64,000 nt of DNA from Phalacrocorax aristotelis. Taxonomy: Eukaryota > Chordata > Aves > Suliformes > Phalacrocoracidae. A program made the translations under genes and the position numbers. The DNA lies in the NCBI RefSeq assembly GCF_949628215.1, contig NC_134297.1, positions 4,960,001 through 5,024,000 on the forward strand. Direction: 5' to 3'. The first letter of the stretch is position 1. The number at the start of each line of letters is the position of its first letter. Shown here piece after piece: positions 1 to 11,545 of the stretch. The notes beneath the pieces are model-generated. The model searched no databases, was not told where the DNA came from, and saw only the letters and a list, made by a program, of their open reading frames with translations.

Positions 1-1429
1 TTTGTGTTTGAGGCTGTTTCTAAGAAAGGGGTCCTGTGAAAGCTTTCTTGAATCAGTCCTTTATCATTGAGGAAAGACTTTCATTAAAGATGCCTACCTA
101 AAGAGAGCACTGGCTCTTTTTGCCACCCACCCTTTCCCTGGCAAGGTAAAGGTGATAAATTGGGAATGGGGATGGATTAGGAATCCCTAATCATGGGTGC
201 CCAAACTAATTGAAGTGCGATGCTTTCCTGTTGCTCAATAACAGGAAGGAAGTAGTTTGACAGGACTAGAGTGACTGAGTTGAATTATTTAATTCATAGA
301 AAGCTCCCCCTCCCACCCCCCGCCAATTTTTTGTTATACCTTTGGTTTGTTTTTTCCTGACTTTGGCTTAATTTCAGCTCCCCTGTATCTAAACTTTGAA
401 AGGGTAGGACTCCTGCTATTAAAAAATGCTGCAGCTCAGTTTCCAAGACCTGCTCAGCTCTGTCAATCAATCTAAACGGTTAACTGGGCCTGGATGGACT
501 ATTTGTTAATTAGAGTTTTCTGTGTTAGAGAAATGTTCGTTAATTTGCATCTTCCAATATAAATATCCCCTGGATACCAGTGCTTAAAGCTACAGACCCT
601 TTCACAGGATGAAGCTGCTAAGGATAGAGCTTGCATAATGCAGAATAGCTTTCCCCTGCTTGCCAATTCCCATGATCAATGGCCATTTTCCTCAGCTTTG
701 GCTACAGCTTCGATGGCCCCAAAGCATCCAAAAGGGCAGTGTTGCTCGGTATTTGGATGGAGTCGTATCTTAGGTCTCCATCAGAAAGCCAAGAGCATCT
801 GTTAATCTCTTGAGCACTATCATTGGATCAGGATATATGGCAATTGACAGGCCCTCAGCGGAGAGCGATCTGAGTTCATCTGCTGCTGCTATTTTCCCTC
901 TGAGCTGTGGTGTGAATATTTTTAAGGCAAATACCCTTGCTCCACTCTGATGGTCCCTCTAGCTTTTTATGCGAGAGGAGTGGTAATTCCATAGTGATAT
1001 TTCAAGAAAGTTGGTTCTCTGTATTTAAAAGCTTTGAATTGTGAAGAGAAAGGGAAAATATAATCTTCTTACATTATCATTAAAGGCATCAACTAATCCT
1101 GCTGCAAAAGGTGTGATTTGCTGATCGGAAAGAAAAGATTTCTGCTGCATGGGAATACATATTGCCAGCTAATGAATACTTCTTCCCTAGTTCCTCGAAT
1201 GCTTATCTGTGTCTGATAAATTCCACATCCCTGCCTAGTTAATACAGAATCCCCACGTAGCAAATACTATATCCCTTCTCTAAATGTTTTCTTTTTTCAC
1301 TGCTGTACAAATTCAGCCTGCCTAAAAACAACAGACTAATGATGCTGGGATATAAACGTGCTGCAGATCAGGCAAGAGGTGGCCTAGCCAGGTGGGCTAA
1401 TCACCAGACTGTCAAGGGTAACACGCTCA

Positions 1430-1530
1430 GTTTTTAATTTTGCTGCTGACTTGATCTGCTGCCTTAGGCAAACACTTCACCTCTTTCTGCTCCGTGGTAT
1501 ACCCATGGGGAAAATAAATATCAGTATATC
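1430..1530 (+). repeat. Decayed MIR-like SINE core fragment
   Basis: The stretch follows the MIR layout from memory: a 'gctgctgacttgatctgctg' region, then 'taggcaaacacttcacctct', a degraded 'ctgctcc' block where the consensus has 'gtgcctcagtttcc', and 'catggggaaaataaata' in place of 'aaaatggggataataa'. The match is diverged and no target-site duplication is visible, as expected for an ancient amniote SINE. Confidence 0.5.
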
Positions 1531-1682
1531 CAGGTTTGCCTCTCTCCTTTTAAAAAGAGAAAAGAAGAAAAGACCTGGGAAGAAGCATCTAGGCATTTAG
1601 TTGTGTGACAGTGATCTCCATCTGCCCTCTTGTGCGTGGCAGGATGAGGGAAAACCTAACTGTTCATGCCTCGTTTTTGCAG

Positions 1683-1761
1683 AGAGACACCCCAGCGAGT
1701 GAGCTATGAGGTGGGACCCACTCGTGCCGACTCCCCAGAGAGCAAGAGGGATGTGAGCAAG
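1683..1761 (+). other. Exon-shaped stretch of unknown gene
   Basis: A pyrimidine-rich acceptor (ctcgtttttgcag) ends at 1682 and a donor AAG|GTTAGT begins at 1762. They enclose 79 bases in which one frame is fully open (reading ETPQRVSYEVGPTRADSPES and onward) while the other two stop early. I do not recognise the peptide. It could be a coding exon of an undetected upstream gene, a lncRNA exon, or chance. No partner exon was found. Confidence 0.2.
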
Positions 1762-4700
1762 GTTAGTGAGCTTCTGGGCAGGAGGAGTTGTGGTGGAAAG
1801 AGCTGCCAGTTTTCTGACATGCTTTTTTCCCCCACGGTATGTTTTGCTACTTTACAGATATTGGCTAGATTTGCCTTGCCGCAGTGTGTTTAAAAGAGTT
1901 CCATCTACAGACATGCAGCAAATGGGCTCTGCTGAGCCAAAACGTGCTGCTTCCCTCTCCTAACGTCCCAGGTCTTTGTACAGAGATCAGCCATTCTCTT
2001 GAGCACTTGGCCTTGAGCACTCGGTTCTGCAGTGGCTTCAAAAAAGCGTTCCATGGTTAGGATGGACTTTGCATAAGGAAAAATCTGAGCAAATATGTTG
2101 AGGGGTGGCTAAAATGGTATTAATAGAAATGGAGTTTCAAGCTCGGTGCAGTTTGTGCAGAAATATGAGTCAAAGCCAAGAATGCCTGTAGAGGTGCGTG
2201 GGCTGGGGACAATAACTGAGGATTTAGCTCCAGGGAAAGGAGGTTTCACAAGTACAGAGTACATACACGCAGGATGAGCGCAAAGGGGCTATTGCTTAGA
2301 AGGCTTGAGGAGTTGAAGCATCTAATATGTGAATGAGATATATTATATTAAGAAGCCTAAGGCTCATAGGGAACAGCAGTTCTGTGACAACAGCTAGAAT
2401 TGTCTTGGATACACGGGTTGACCATCACCAAGTGCAAAGATACAACCAGCTTCTGACATTGCTGTCAGCAGACTTGAGGTTGGCAGACAGCTGGCAGCAG
2501 AGGGTAAGTCTCTTATTTTAACATTTATTTCATGCCACTGTTTTGCAGTCCATCTGAGTGATTGCAGCAGTATTTGAAAATGAACAAAATTATTTTGGAT
2601 TTCCCATTTCTTATCTTTTTTTTTTTCTTAATGACTTGCTTTTAGTTAATGAAACATCCTGCTTCTTAGGAAAGAAAAGAATAGACCGTGATTTCCAGCC
2701 AAATGTGTATGTGTTTGCCAGTGCCTGTCAGCATAATAGCCCATTAAAGTTTGTGCATGGATCTGGGCACAAGAAGCTGATTGCAGGATCAGGACCTGAG
2801 ACTCCTCACTTGTCCAGCCTTTTCTCGGTGTGATCTGGAATTTTATTTTAGGGCCTACTTGTTGGCCTTTTATCAGGATATGTGAAAATGTCTATTACCC
2901 TCAGTAATCTGGGTGTACGTGCCAGGAACTGAACTAGGAACACACAGAGAGGATATCAAACTTTCTGTAGCTTGGACTCCTCACCTCCATCTTCTGTGGG
3001 TTGGGCAAAGATGACCTGTATTATCCTGGTTGAAAAGTGGGTAATAGTTGTGATTTAAAAGGAAAGCATCTGTTGGTGTCTTCTGTGGGTTTTTTTAAAG
3101 CTTTTTTACCTAATATGTGGGGAGAAAAAGAGGAAGGGTGCCTTCGAATAGCAACTGTGCCTTAGAAACGTTTTAAAGATCCCTTTAAATATAAGCTACA
3201 GCATATTTCTAGACAGTATGTACTGCTATTATATTAAAAATGTAGCAGTGGTGTTTTATGAAGGGGAAACATTTTTAATGCAAAAGTAGTGCTATTTTAA
3301 AATGAGTTTCTTTTATTAAATGGATGAGGTGGTTTTATTAAAAAAGACCATTTGGGAGGGAAAACTGTGGCTGTATTTCTGTCCTACAGCATAAGGCAAA
3401 TCTGCATTTTTCCCCCACTCTCTTTTCTGAAAAGCAAGGACTAGGCTCTGATCATTAGGCTTTTTTAGGGAGAGAGTTCAAGCTCTGCCTGCACACACAA
3501 ATGCCCCGCAGTTTTACATGAAGGGTGTGGTAGTAGCTGTTGACAATGGTAAGGTGTTTCTTCGGCCCAAATATAGACTGACGTTGTGGAAAACTCTGCT
3601 TAGGAAATGTTTGCATTTAGGATAATTGTAAATCCTTCCCCTTCTCCTCTGCTGCATAGAAGCTGCTGTGATAGCAAGCACCCAGTGCTCCAGGGTAAGG
3701 ACAGGAGCAATCAAACGTCAAAAGTACCACCACCAAGTTCAGGTTGCACCTGTCTCTCTGGGAACCACACTGTGTCACCATCGCTAGGATCATTACCAGG
3801 CCTTTGGTTCTGGAGGCAAATGGATTTGCACCAACCCTGAAGGGGGCTGCGGACCTTGCAATGGCCCAGATCTCGAGCCACAGAAGCGGGTGTCACTGCT
3901 GATAGTTATCGAGCGATGAAGCCAGCACTGCATTCCTCCTGCAAGAGCCATGAGGGCAGATGATTTTAACTCAGGTGTGGTAATTTGCTATTCTTGCTAT
4001 TGCACAGAAAAAGAAAGCTGCACAGCAGCTGGTTGGTGCAGTTAAGGTGGTTGGCTAACGCTCCCAATCTTAGCCACAGGCTCATCCGTCCTGCCAAAGG
4101 TGTGCTTCTGCTTGAGGAGAGGAAAGCATCGCCCCGCGTGGCCTTCAGCAGGCGGCCAGCTTAGTGCGTCTCCATGAGAGGACTGGAAACATAAGCACTG
4201 TGTAATTCGGTTAAGTGGGAAGAGAAGGCAAACTCATCGTAATAGCTCAAAATAAGAAACCCAAAACCAACAACCACCCCCAAAAAAAACCAACAAATAA
4301 CAGCTGCTTTTTGCAGGAGCAGCAACGGCCAATTTTCCTTCTCATAAAAGAGAGCAATGATGTGTGTCTCTCCGAGCGTGCTGCAGCTGCAGCCATCTCT
4401 CCGAGCACAGCCCTAACCAAGTTTCCAGAACAATATGATAGATTGTATCTGCATAATCAGAAGAATGCAGGATCCTAACCGAGCCGAACTGCTAACAGGC
4501 AATACAGCCAGGGCACTAACACGCTCACCCCATAAAGCACCTAATCAGCTACCTTTATATTTATACAAATGCACCGCTTATGGGTATATTTTTGGTTGCG
4601 TATAATGCATTTGTGCACTCTTTGAGTGGCAGGTTGGAACTGTTTGAACAAAAGTTAGGGGAATGTCTACCACTTCTCTCCTGTCTCCCGTTGCCTGAGA

Positions 4701-7360
4701 GCACTCCACTGTTCCCAGCTACATTGCTGTCACTTGAGACCAGCTTGCTGAACTGTGATTCATAATACTGGGTTTTCGTCTGCATCACCTGTGCACTTTG
4801 TTTTCTCATTAAAAGCTCTTGTTCCTGGAATTACATTATTTTCCCAGAATCTCAGTGTGCTGCTTTCTCTCCTCCACCCTTTATCCCCCGTAGTGAGCGC
4901 CACATCTTCACAGTTCTGGGCAAAGGAAAAAAGCTTGGGAGCGCACACTCCAAAGATGAAAAAAAGTAAAATGCCGGGAAAACCTCTTTTTTAAGCGCAC
5001 TTTGTTCATGAAGTTGTGAGCATAGAAATAACTACATAGCTGTTGTACACAACTGTGACACAGATACATGCTTACTCAGAATGATCTTGAAGACTGTGGG
5101 TGGAACAAGACCAAAGACAGATTTAAACTTTTTTTTTGGAGATGAAATTCCTCCTTTTCTAAAGTACTGTTTTGGCTCATCTCAGGGTCTGTAGTGACTT
5201 GGTAGATGTCCTAGAGAGATGTTGCTAGAGAGGTAATGCTTTTCCAGTCCTATGACTGACCTCCAGTGTTACTTCCATGGTTCTTATTCATCCCAGAAAA
5301 TTTGTGTTATTGGGCAGAGAAAGAAACCATCAGTCCTGCCACACCGTCATCCAACAATACACTCCACGTAGGAACTCAGTCTCCATAATCATCTCCGTTT
5401 CCAGCAGCCAGTACTGCTGCCGTCAGCACGTGCAAGGGGCCTGGGCTGTCAGAAAGCACCTTGCCTGCGATGAGCCCAGCAACGTGTGCCGGGGCAGCAT
5501 TACACGCACCCCCTAAACACTGTACATGTGTCTACGATGACACAATTGGCTGGAAGTGAACCCTCCAGAAAACCCACGTCTGGCAATTCCCTGACAAGGA
5601 GCGCAGGAGAGAAAGGACACGCAGGCGCCTGCAGAAATAACTGCTGAATATACATGATGTCTCCTGTTGTTGCTGCGTGTTGTTGCTGCGGTCATATTGC
5701 TGCTGCTTCTCCCCATCTCAGTGTCTTATTGTTTCATCAAACATTGCAAGAGACATGAAGTATCTGTTTTCCCTCCACCAATCTTCAGGTTCTAGCACTG
5801 CACGATTATGAGACTATCTCAGCTTTCTGTGCAAATTAAGAACATAAATAGTTACGTAGATCAGCTGGTTGCAGATAGAGTATGCTTCACAATACGTTTC
5901 TATAATTGCTGGAGTTGAAAGGCAAAGGAAAAAAAATCCTAGTGTTTGTTTTGTCTTTAATCATGCCTTTACAAAGTCAGTTTTGTGACTCCCTGGGGTT
6001 TAGCTGGATATTTTTGCATATCTAAGAGAGGCGGTGTTGCCTTCTGCCTTCCCTCTTCATTATTTGTCTGTTCCTTTATGCCAGGTCCAGCCTAAGTTGT
6101 GAGCATTCGCTGGGCTGAGGTGATAATTATACTTATTCCTCTGAGATGGTTTTCACTGGGTTTGCAAACCAGACGGGGGGCCTCTGAGATCCTGTTGTCT
6201 TTGGCCCTCTGATAGCTTTTGAACCATCTGCAAATTTCAAACAAATTTCTCCAGAGTGTGTCAGTCTCAAAGAGATCTCAAAGAGAATGTTATTTTTATT
6301 ACCCAAAGGGACTGGTGGAATCCTATATTTCTATAGGCTTCATAAACATAGGTGGCCAGGGAAAAGACACTGTTAATCCCACTTCTGGGGGCTGTACTGT
6401 AAGGTCGCCCTTATTAGAAACCAGGATCTATGTGGGGGAAATTGCAAATGTCCCAAGACCAGGAAACGCTGCTTTGTGAGCATGCATCTCATTAAAAAAC
6501 AGCACCTAAACCTTCATCCATTTCCATAGGAAATTCAGAGTTCCCTGGTTCCACTGCTCACAGGGTGACCTGAGTGTTAATAGGCTTATATATTTAACTT
6601 ATATCTTTATGTGGTGCTCCTTTCACTGTTGAAGCAATATAACTGACATCTATCACATTATTTGTTTTCCCCTACCCGGAGAAAGGAGCATCGGAGGACT
6701 GGGAGTAGTATAAATTTTGCCATGTTTCAGATAGGGAAGGCAATGCCCGAGAAACACACCTTGTGCCTGGTATTTTGGAAAGTGCTGAACACTCTGATCA
6801 CTTCCCTTCCTGGAGACAGAGGTGCTTCTTGGGTGCATGATTCAAGTTAACTTAATGATTTAGTCCCTTTTACATCTAGATGAGCGGGTACAGCGTACTC
6901 TCTGGGATTAGCACAGATGACCTCATGTCTGGAAGAGCAGAGTGCACCCTGTCCGTCTGCTTCCCGCAGGAACAAATGCACTTTCTGGATGTTTTGAGAT
7001 TTGATTTTCAGTGGTGCTCTGTGCTGAGCATCTTCATTTAAGAAAAAGATGTGCAGAGCCTTATACGTCCAGTTTCCAAGGGATCAGGAGAGTCCCAGTT
7101 TCCTGCATGAGAAAAAGATAGGCACTGGGTATAGAACAATTAGACTTAAATACTTGGTTCTTTTTAAATGTGCATCTAAAGCAATGAGATAAATCTCTAA
7201 AAAACACTGGAACCTCATTTAATCAGCTATCTCCTTCACCACGTTTCAGTACACTCTGAGGGCAGGCAAAAGGCTTTTGCGGTGTGAGTTGGGGAGGGAC
7301 CTGCACCCTTCCCCCCGCCCCGCTAGCCTTGCAACACAAGGAGTCATTGCTCTTCTCTGT

Positions 7361-7560
7361 CAAAGGATCTAATTCCTAATTTAGGAGGTAATTCTAGTGC
7401 AAATTAGCGCGCCTTGCAGATAGAATTAGAGTCTGTGTGATGATTTGGAAAATACAATCAATTTACTCCAATTGTTTGTACATGTCAGATCTCTCCAATA
7501 ATGAAGAATTTACTCCTTGTGCATGAATACAAACAATGAGCTATTAGCTGCGTGAGATGA
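7361..7560. promoter_or_regulatory. AT-rich homeodomain-motif cluster, possible conserved element
   Basis: About 200 bases, bracketed by C-rich and GC-richer flanks, hold repeated TAAT/ATTA cores (ctaattcctaatttagg, caaattagcg, agaattagag), CAAT-type motifs and no open frame. This composition is typical of vertebrate conserved non-coding enhancers. Conservation itself cannot be judged from one sequence, so this is a low-confidence pointer. Confidence 0.2.
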
Positions 7561-8336
7561 GAGAGCCTGTCAGAAACAACGATCCCAGGATGCGATGTGC
7601 TACATTTGAACCTCGGTGAGGATATGCCCAGGCCTGTGCCGTAGGTTTTGGTGCAGCAAATCCTGCCCTGTGCAGAGGCTGTGGGTCTGAAGTGCCGAGT
7701 GTGCGAGGAGGGTGACTCCTCCTAGCGAGGGGATGAAAACCTACCCCCCTGCCCAAAATTATGTGGGAGGAAGGTAAAGGCAAGGCTCTCAATCCTGCAC
7801 CACAGCAGGGGAAGAGAATCCAATGCTGGGTTCTCGGCGGCACTGCCTCTGGAAGGGGGATCGTCTCCTACCCCTGCCACCGAGCTCTGCTCTTGCAACG
7901 TGGCTGGAGTGGCCCTGTTACCCAACCACGGGCTTCTCCGCAGCCTCTGTGCTCCCCAGAGACTTGCTCTGCCTCTGGAGCTTGTGAAGAGTGCCACAGT
8001 GCAACATCTTTTAAAGTCCCATTTGGGACTTTTCTGATGCAACCGTTATTAATAGCGTAGGTGTGGTTTCTTTGTTGCAGTAATACATTTTCTGAGATTT
8101 TGCCCTATGTGGAAGACAGTCTGGATCTTCAGTCTGATTATTTCTTGATACAGTGATTTACATCAGCAGTGAGTGTGTCCGGTGCTCCTACCTCTTTTAG
8201 AGCTCTCACAGACTATCCCTTTGTTCCACATCCCTCCAGGGCTCATTAGAGGGTAAATGAAGAGTGACTGTTGATCTAATCCTTAATTTCTGATCTTTTC
8301 ATGGTCTGATCTAAACAGCTTTTTAGGAAACAAGAA

Positions 8337-8364
8337 ATATGCATATTTCATGAAATTAATTTCA
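8337..8364. promoter_or_regulatory. Two adjacent perfect palindromes in AT-rich DNA
   Basis: ATATGCATAT (8337-8346) and TGAAATTAATTTCA (8351-8364) are each exactly self-complementary and lie four bases apart. The first contains an octamer-like ATGCAT core and the second a TTAATT homeodomain core. They sit in a stretch with further ATTA motifs (8275-8375). Binding by POU or homeodomain factors is inference. Confidence 0.2.
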
Positions 8365-10422
8365 ATATCTGTTTAATTGTGAACACCCCCTGTGAGTCTA
8401 TGAGATGCTTACTGCTTCTTGTGAATCATTTGGGCTAACAAACAGGGAAACTGAGAAACTGGTAATGAATTTCTGAGCTCTAAGATCTCTTCAGTCTCCT
8501 GCTCCTCTCCCTCTTCCACCAGAAACTAGCTCTTTTGCCTAGGTCCAGGAGCAAAAGTCTGGCAGCCAGAGCGCCTGATTTCTTTTCAGCACAGTTTTGG
8601 GTCTGATTTTTGGCATTGGGCAGCTTCTAGCCCCCTTTCTTTCTGATACTTCCCCATAGTTTCTGCACCTCCAGAGTTAGGAGGATAAGTAGGTCATGCA
8701 AAACCTCGTTCTCATGATGTTGTACTGAGCTGCTTGCTGCCTGCAACCTGGATTGCTTACTGTTATTTCCAAAAGTGCAGTTTGGCAGGTCTGTTCTTCT
8801 TTAAGTCAAACGATGGGAAAAAGCAGTCCTGAGGTCTTAATGGCTCAGGATGCAAACTTCCCGCCATGTTGCTGGCTACGTGGTATTTTTTCCTGAGTGT
8901 TGGTAATATGGCAGCTTGTAAAATGTGCTCAACCTTCCTCCCCTTTAGAGACAAGGCTGAGGAATCTTGGCTGTGCCAGAGAAAGGCCGTTCCCAGCAAG
9001 AGGTTCCCTTCAATCCCCATGATGCCTACTGGAAAAGGTGACTGCTTTAGCAGGGGCCCATGCAGGCCAGGATGCAGAGGTCACCTCTGTGCTGAATCCA
9101 GGTAGGAGATTCTTGTGGCTGCAAATTACTTAGGCATACAGATGTTTAAGCATATGTATCCTATCGCTGGGGACAGCCTTAATGCTGGGGGAAATGCATG
9201 AGATGGTAAAATCTACATTATCTGGGATTTAGGATGTTTGCTTTGCAGAACAAGGGATTAGAGAATAGAAAGCTGAAATGACCATCTGTCTGCAGAAAAA
9301 GGACCCTGTGAATTAAAATTTCCATGGTAATTTTCCCTAATCTGCTTGACTTTATTTGATATCTTCTATCAGAGCCGATGTCCTTGTGCCCCAAAGTTCA
9401 TTTTCCACACGTGGAAGTTTTCTTCTACTTACATCTTTCTACATGGAGTTGCAAGGTGTCTGTAGAAAGCATTTACTTATTTGTTGCTCTTGGAGTTTCC
9501 CATTGTTTGCAGCCCTATGTAATCTTAGTGCTTCCAGCACCTTCTGTCTCCAGAGAGTGACAGCTGTGAGTGCGCTCCTGGTTTTTGTATTGCTTCTACA
9601 TCTAGTATTGAAATGCAATTGCCTGTGGGGTGGAATGACTCATGCTGTTGAACCATATCACTGCACAATAGTTTAGATCAGGAAGTAAGTAGTAATACTG
9701 TGTGCTTATACACTAGTGTTGTCAATTTTTGCGATGGGATTGTGGATCTAATGGTATTTGATGTTTCTCTGTAGAGCCTCTGTTCCTGGAAACATAGGAA
9801 CCTTGAGCTTTTGTTTTTAAATAAGCTTCTAGGCCTTGTAGCTATAAAGAAGAAATCTCAAAGTGTGTTAAAAATGTAGCCTACAGATTCACAGTCCAGA
9901 AAGCTGAAAGTCCCAAGCTTACTAATTTTAAATCTCATTATTTTTAAGAGCAAACTGTATTTCCCTTAAAGTAGCAGAGACAACATACTGCAAAGAGGCA
10001 GCAGATCCTTGGTTCTGTGGTGGAGCTGTGCACTGTAAAATGCAGAGGCCTCTGCTCACCTAACATAACTGATACAAGGATGCTTAGAAGCAGAATGAAA
10101 TAGAGTTCTTTTCGTTGTTTTTAAACCTTCCCTTGCTCTCATTCTTTGGTGGACGTAGTTCTGAAGACAGAGAGCCTGACTGTGGGAGCTTGATTCTGGG
10201 TTATCTTCAGCAAGGCAAAGAGGATGCTGAGCACTAATCAGTGCTGGCAAAATCACTTGCAGTTGTGCTGGTATAAGTATTTGCTCTCCAGAAGCTCACA
10301 GGTGTCTTCAGAGTGAAACACAACAGATGGGGGTTCTCACCCTGGTACAGGCTGTCTTGCAGCAAAGGAGTTTGAGATTTTTTTGCTGTACTGTGTGTTT
10401 TCCTTTTAATTTCTTTCTTTCC

Positions 10423-10438
10423 TTTTTTTTTTTTTTTT
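10423..10438. repeat. Poly(T) tract
   Basis: A run of 16 T, preceded by ttctttctttcc. It is either a simple repeat or the tail of an old minus-strand retroposed sequence. No recognisable element body is attached. Confidence 0.8.
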
Positions 10439-11454
10439 AATTTAAGCACAAACCAGCATTGCCACTTAGCATTTCCTTGTTTACAGCAAGGTGAGTGGTA
10501 TTTACAGTGCTGGGGAATTTGTCAGGAGCTGCATTCTGCTCGTCATCTGCTTCTTCCCCATTTCAGAAAGCAATTAGCAGGCGGAGCATGTGAATAACAA
10601 AATGTGCTGGAAGGGGCTGTTCACCCAACTGTGCCGAACGAAACAGCTGCCTGTCAGTTGCCTCAAGCGACTGACAGCTCTGACACCAGGGTACAAAACC
10701 CAGGTCCTGTAGGCAGAGGTGCCCTGGACTGGCAAGTCAGCAGAGGAGAGAAGAGATGTGCATGAACCAGCAGCTGGACTTTAGGGTGCTTGAGACTGTC
10801 TTGGGGCAAACAGTGGCAATTAGGGGCATATAGTGTAGAGCTTGGTCCTTCCTCTTTCCAAGTAAGCTGATGAGTTGTGCCTGCAGACTTTTAGCAAAGT
10901 GTCCAGAGCTGATGTTCTTTTAGAAAGGAAGAACAGAGGAATAAACTTTTGTGCTGACTTCTGCTACTTCAGAAGCAGCCTGGGCTGAGATCGAGTGTGT
11001 GACTGGCATTTTAGCTGGGGGAAAGCTAAAAGACAGAGAACGGAGTAGTGTTTCATGGACATTTAAAAACAGTCTACAAATATAAATTAATATTTTAGTT
11101 CAGTTGCGTGTGATGTTTCACTGCCCTTGGAGTTATTGTACTGAGCTTGGATGCTGGATTCAATCAGGGAAGTGTGAAGCAGAGGGATTTTAGTCTGCTT
11201 TAAGTGCAAATGTCTGAGCAAACTTAAACATGGACCTGCTACAGACTTTTCCATTATTCATAGATTAGATGTCTTGTTCTAAGTATGGACTCGGTATCCC
11301 CAAAACTCAGCCTCTCCTCTGTGTGTGTGGCTTGGGGGAGGGATGAGGTTACCCATCTTGTTTTAGAGAAGGAGCAAAAAGCCTTTTTTGAGCTGCAAGA
11401 CTGAAATACGTGTATGTTCTTTGTCCAGAGCCGTGCAAGTCTCAGAAGAGCAGG

Positions 11455-11545
11455 TTAGAGCAGTGCCTGGCAACCGGGAGGCTTGGGTTTTGTTACCAAC
11501 CTACTCTGGTAACTTGGGCACACCGCAAATCTAAAGCTTGCCCTT
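11455..11545 (+). repeat. Decayed MIR-like SINE fragment
   Basis: The order 'gcctgg...cttgggtt...gttacc...ctactctggtaacttgggca' resembles the middle of the MIR consensus (gcctgggttcgaat ... cttactagctgtgtgaccttgggcaag). Strongly diverged; assigned from memory of the consensus only. Confidence 0.35.
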
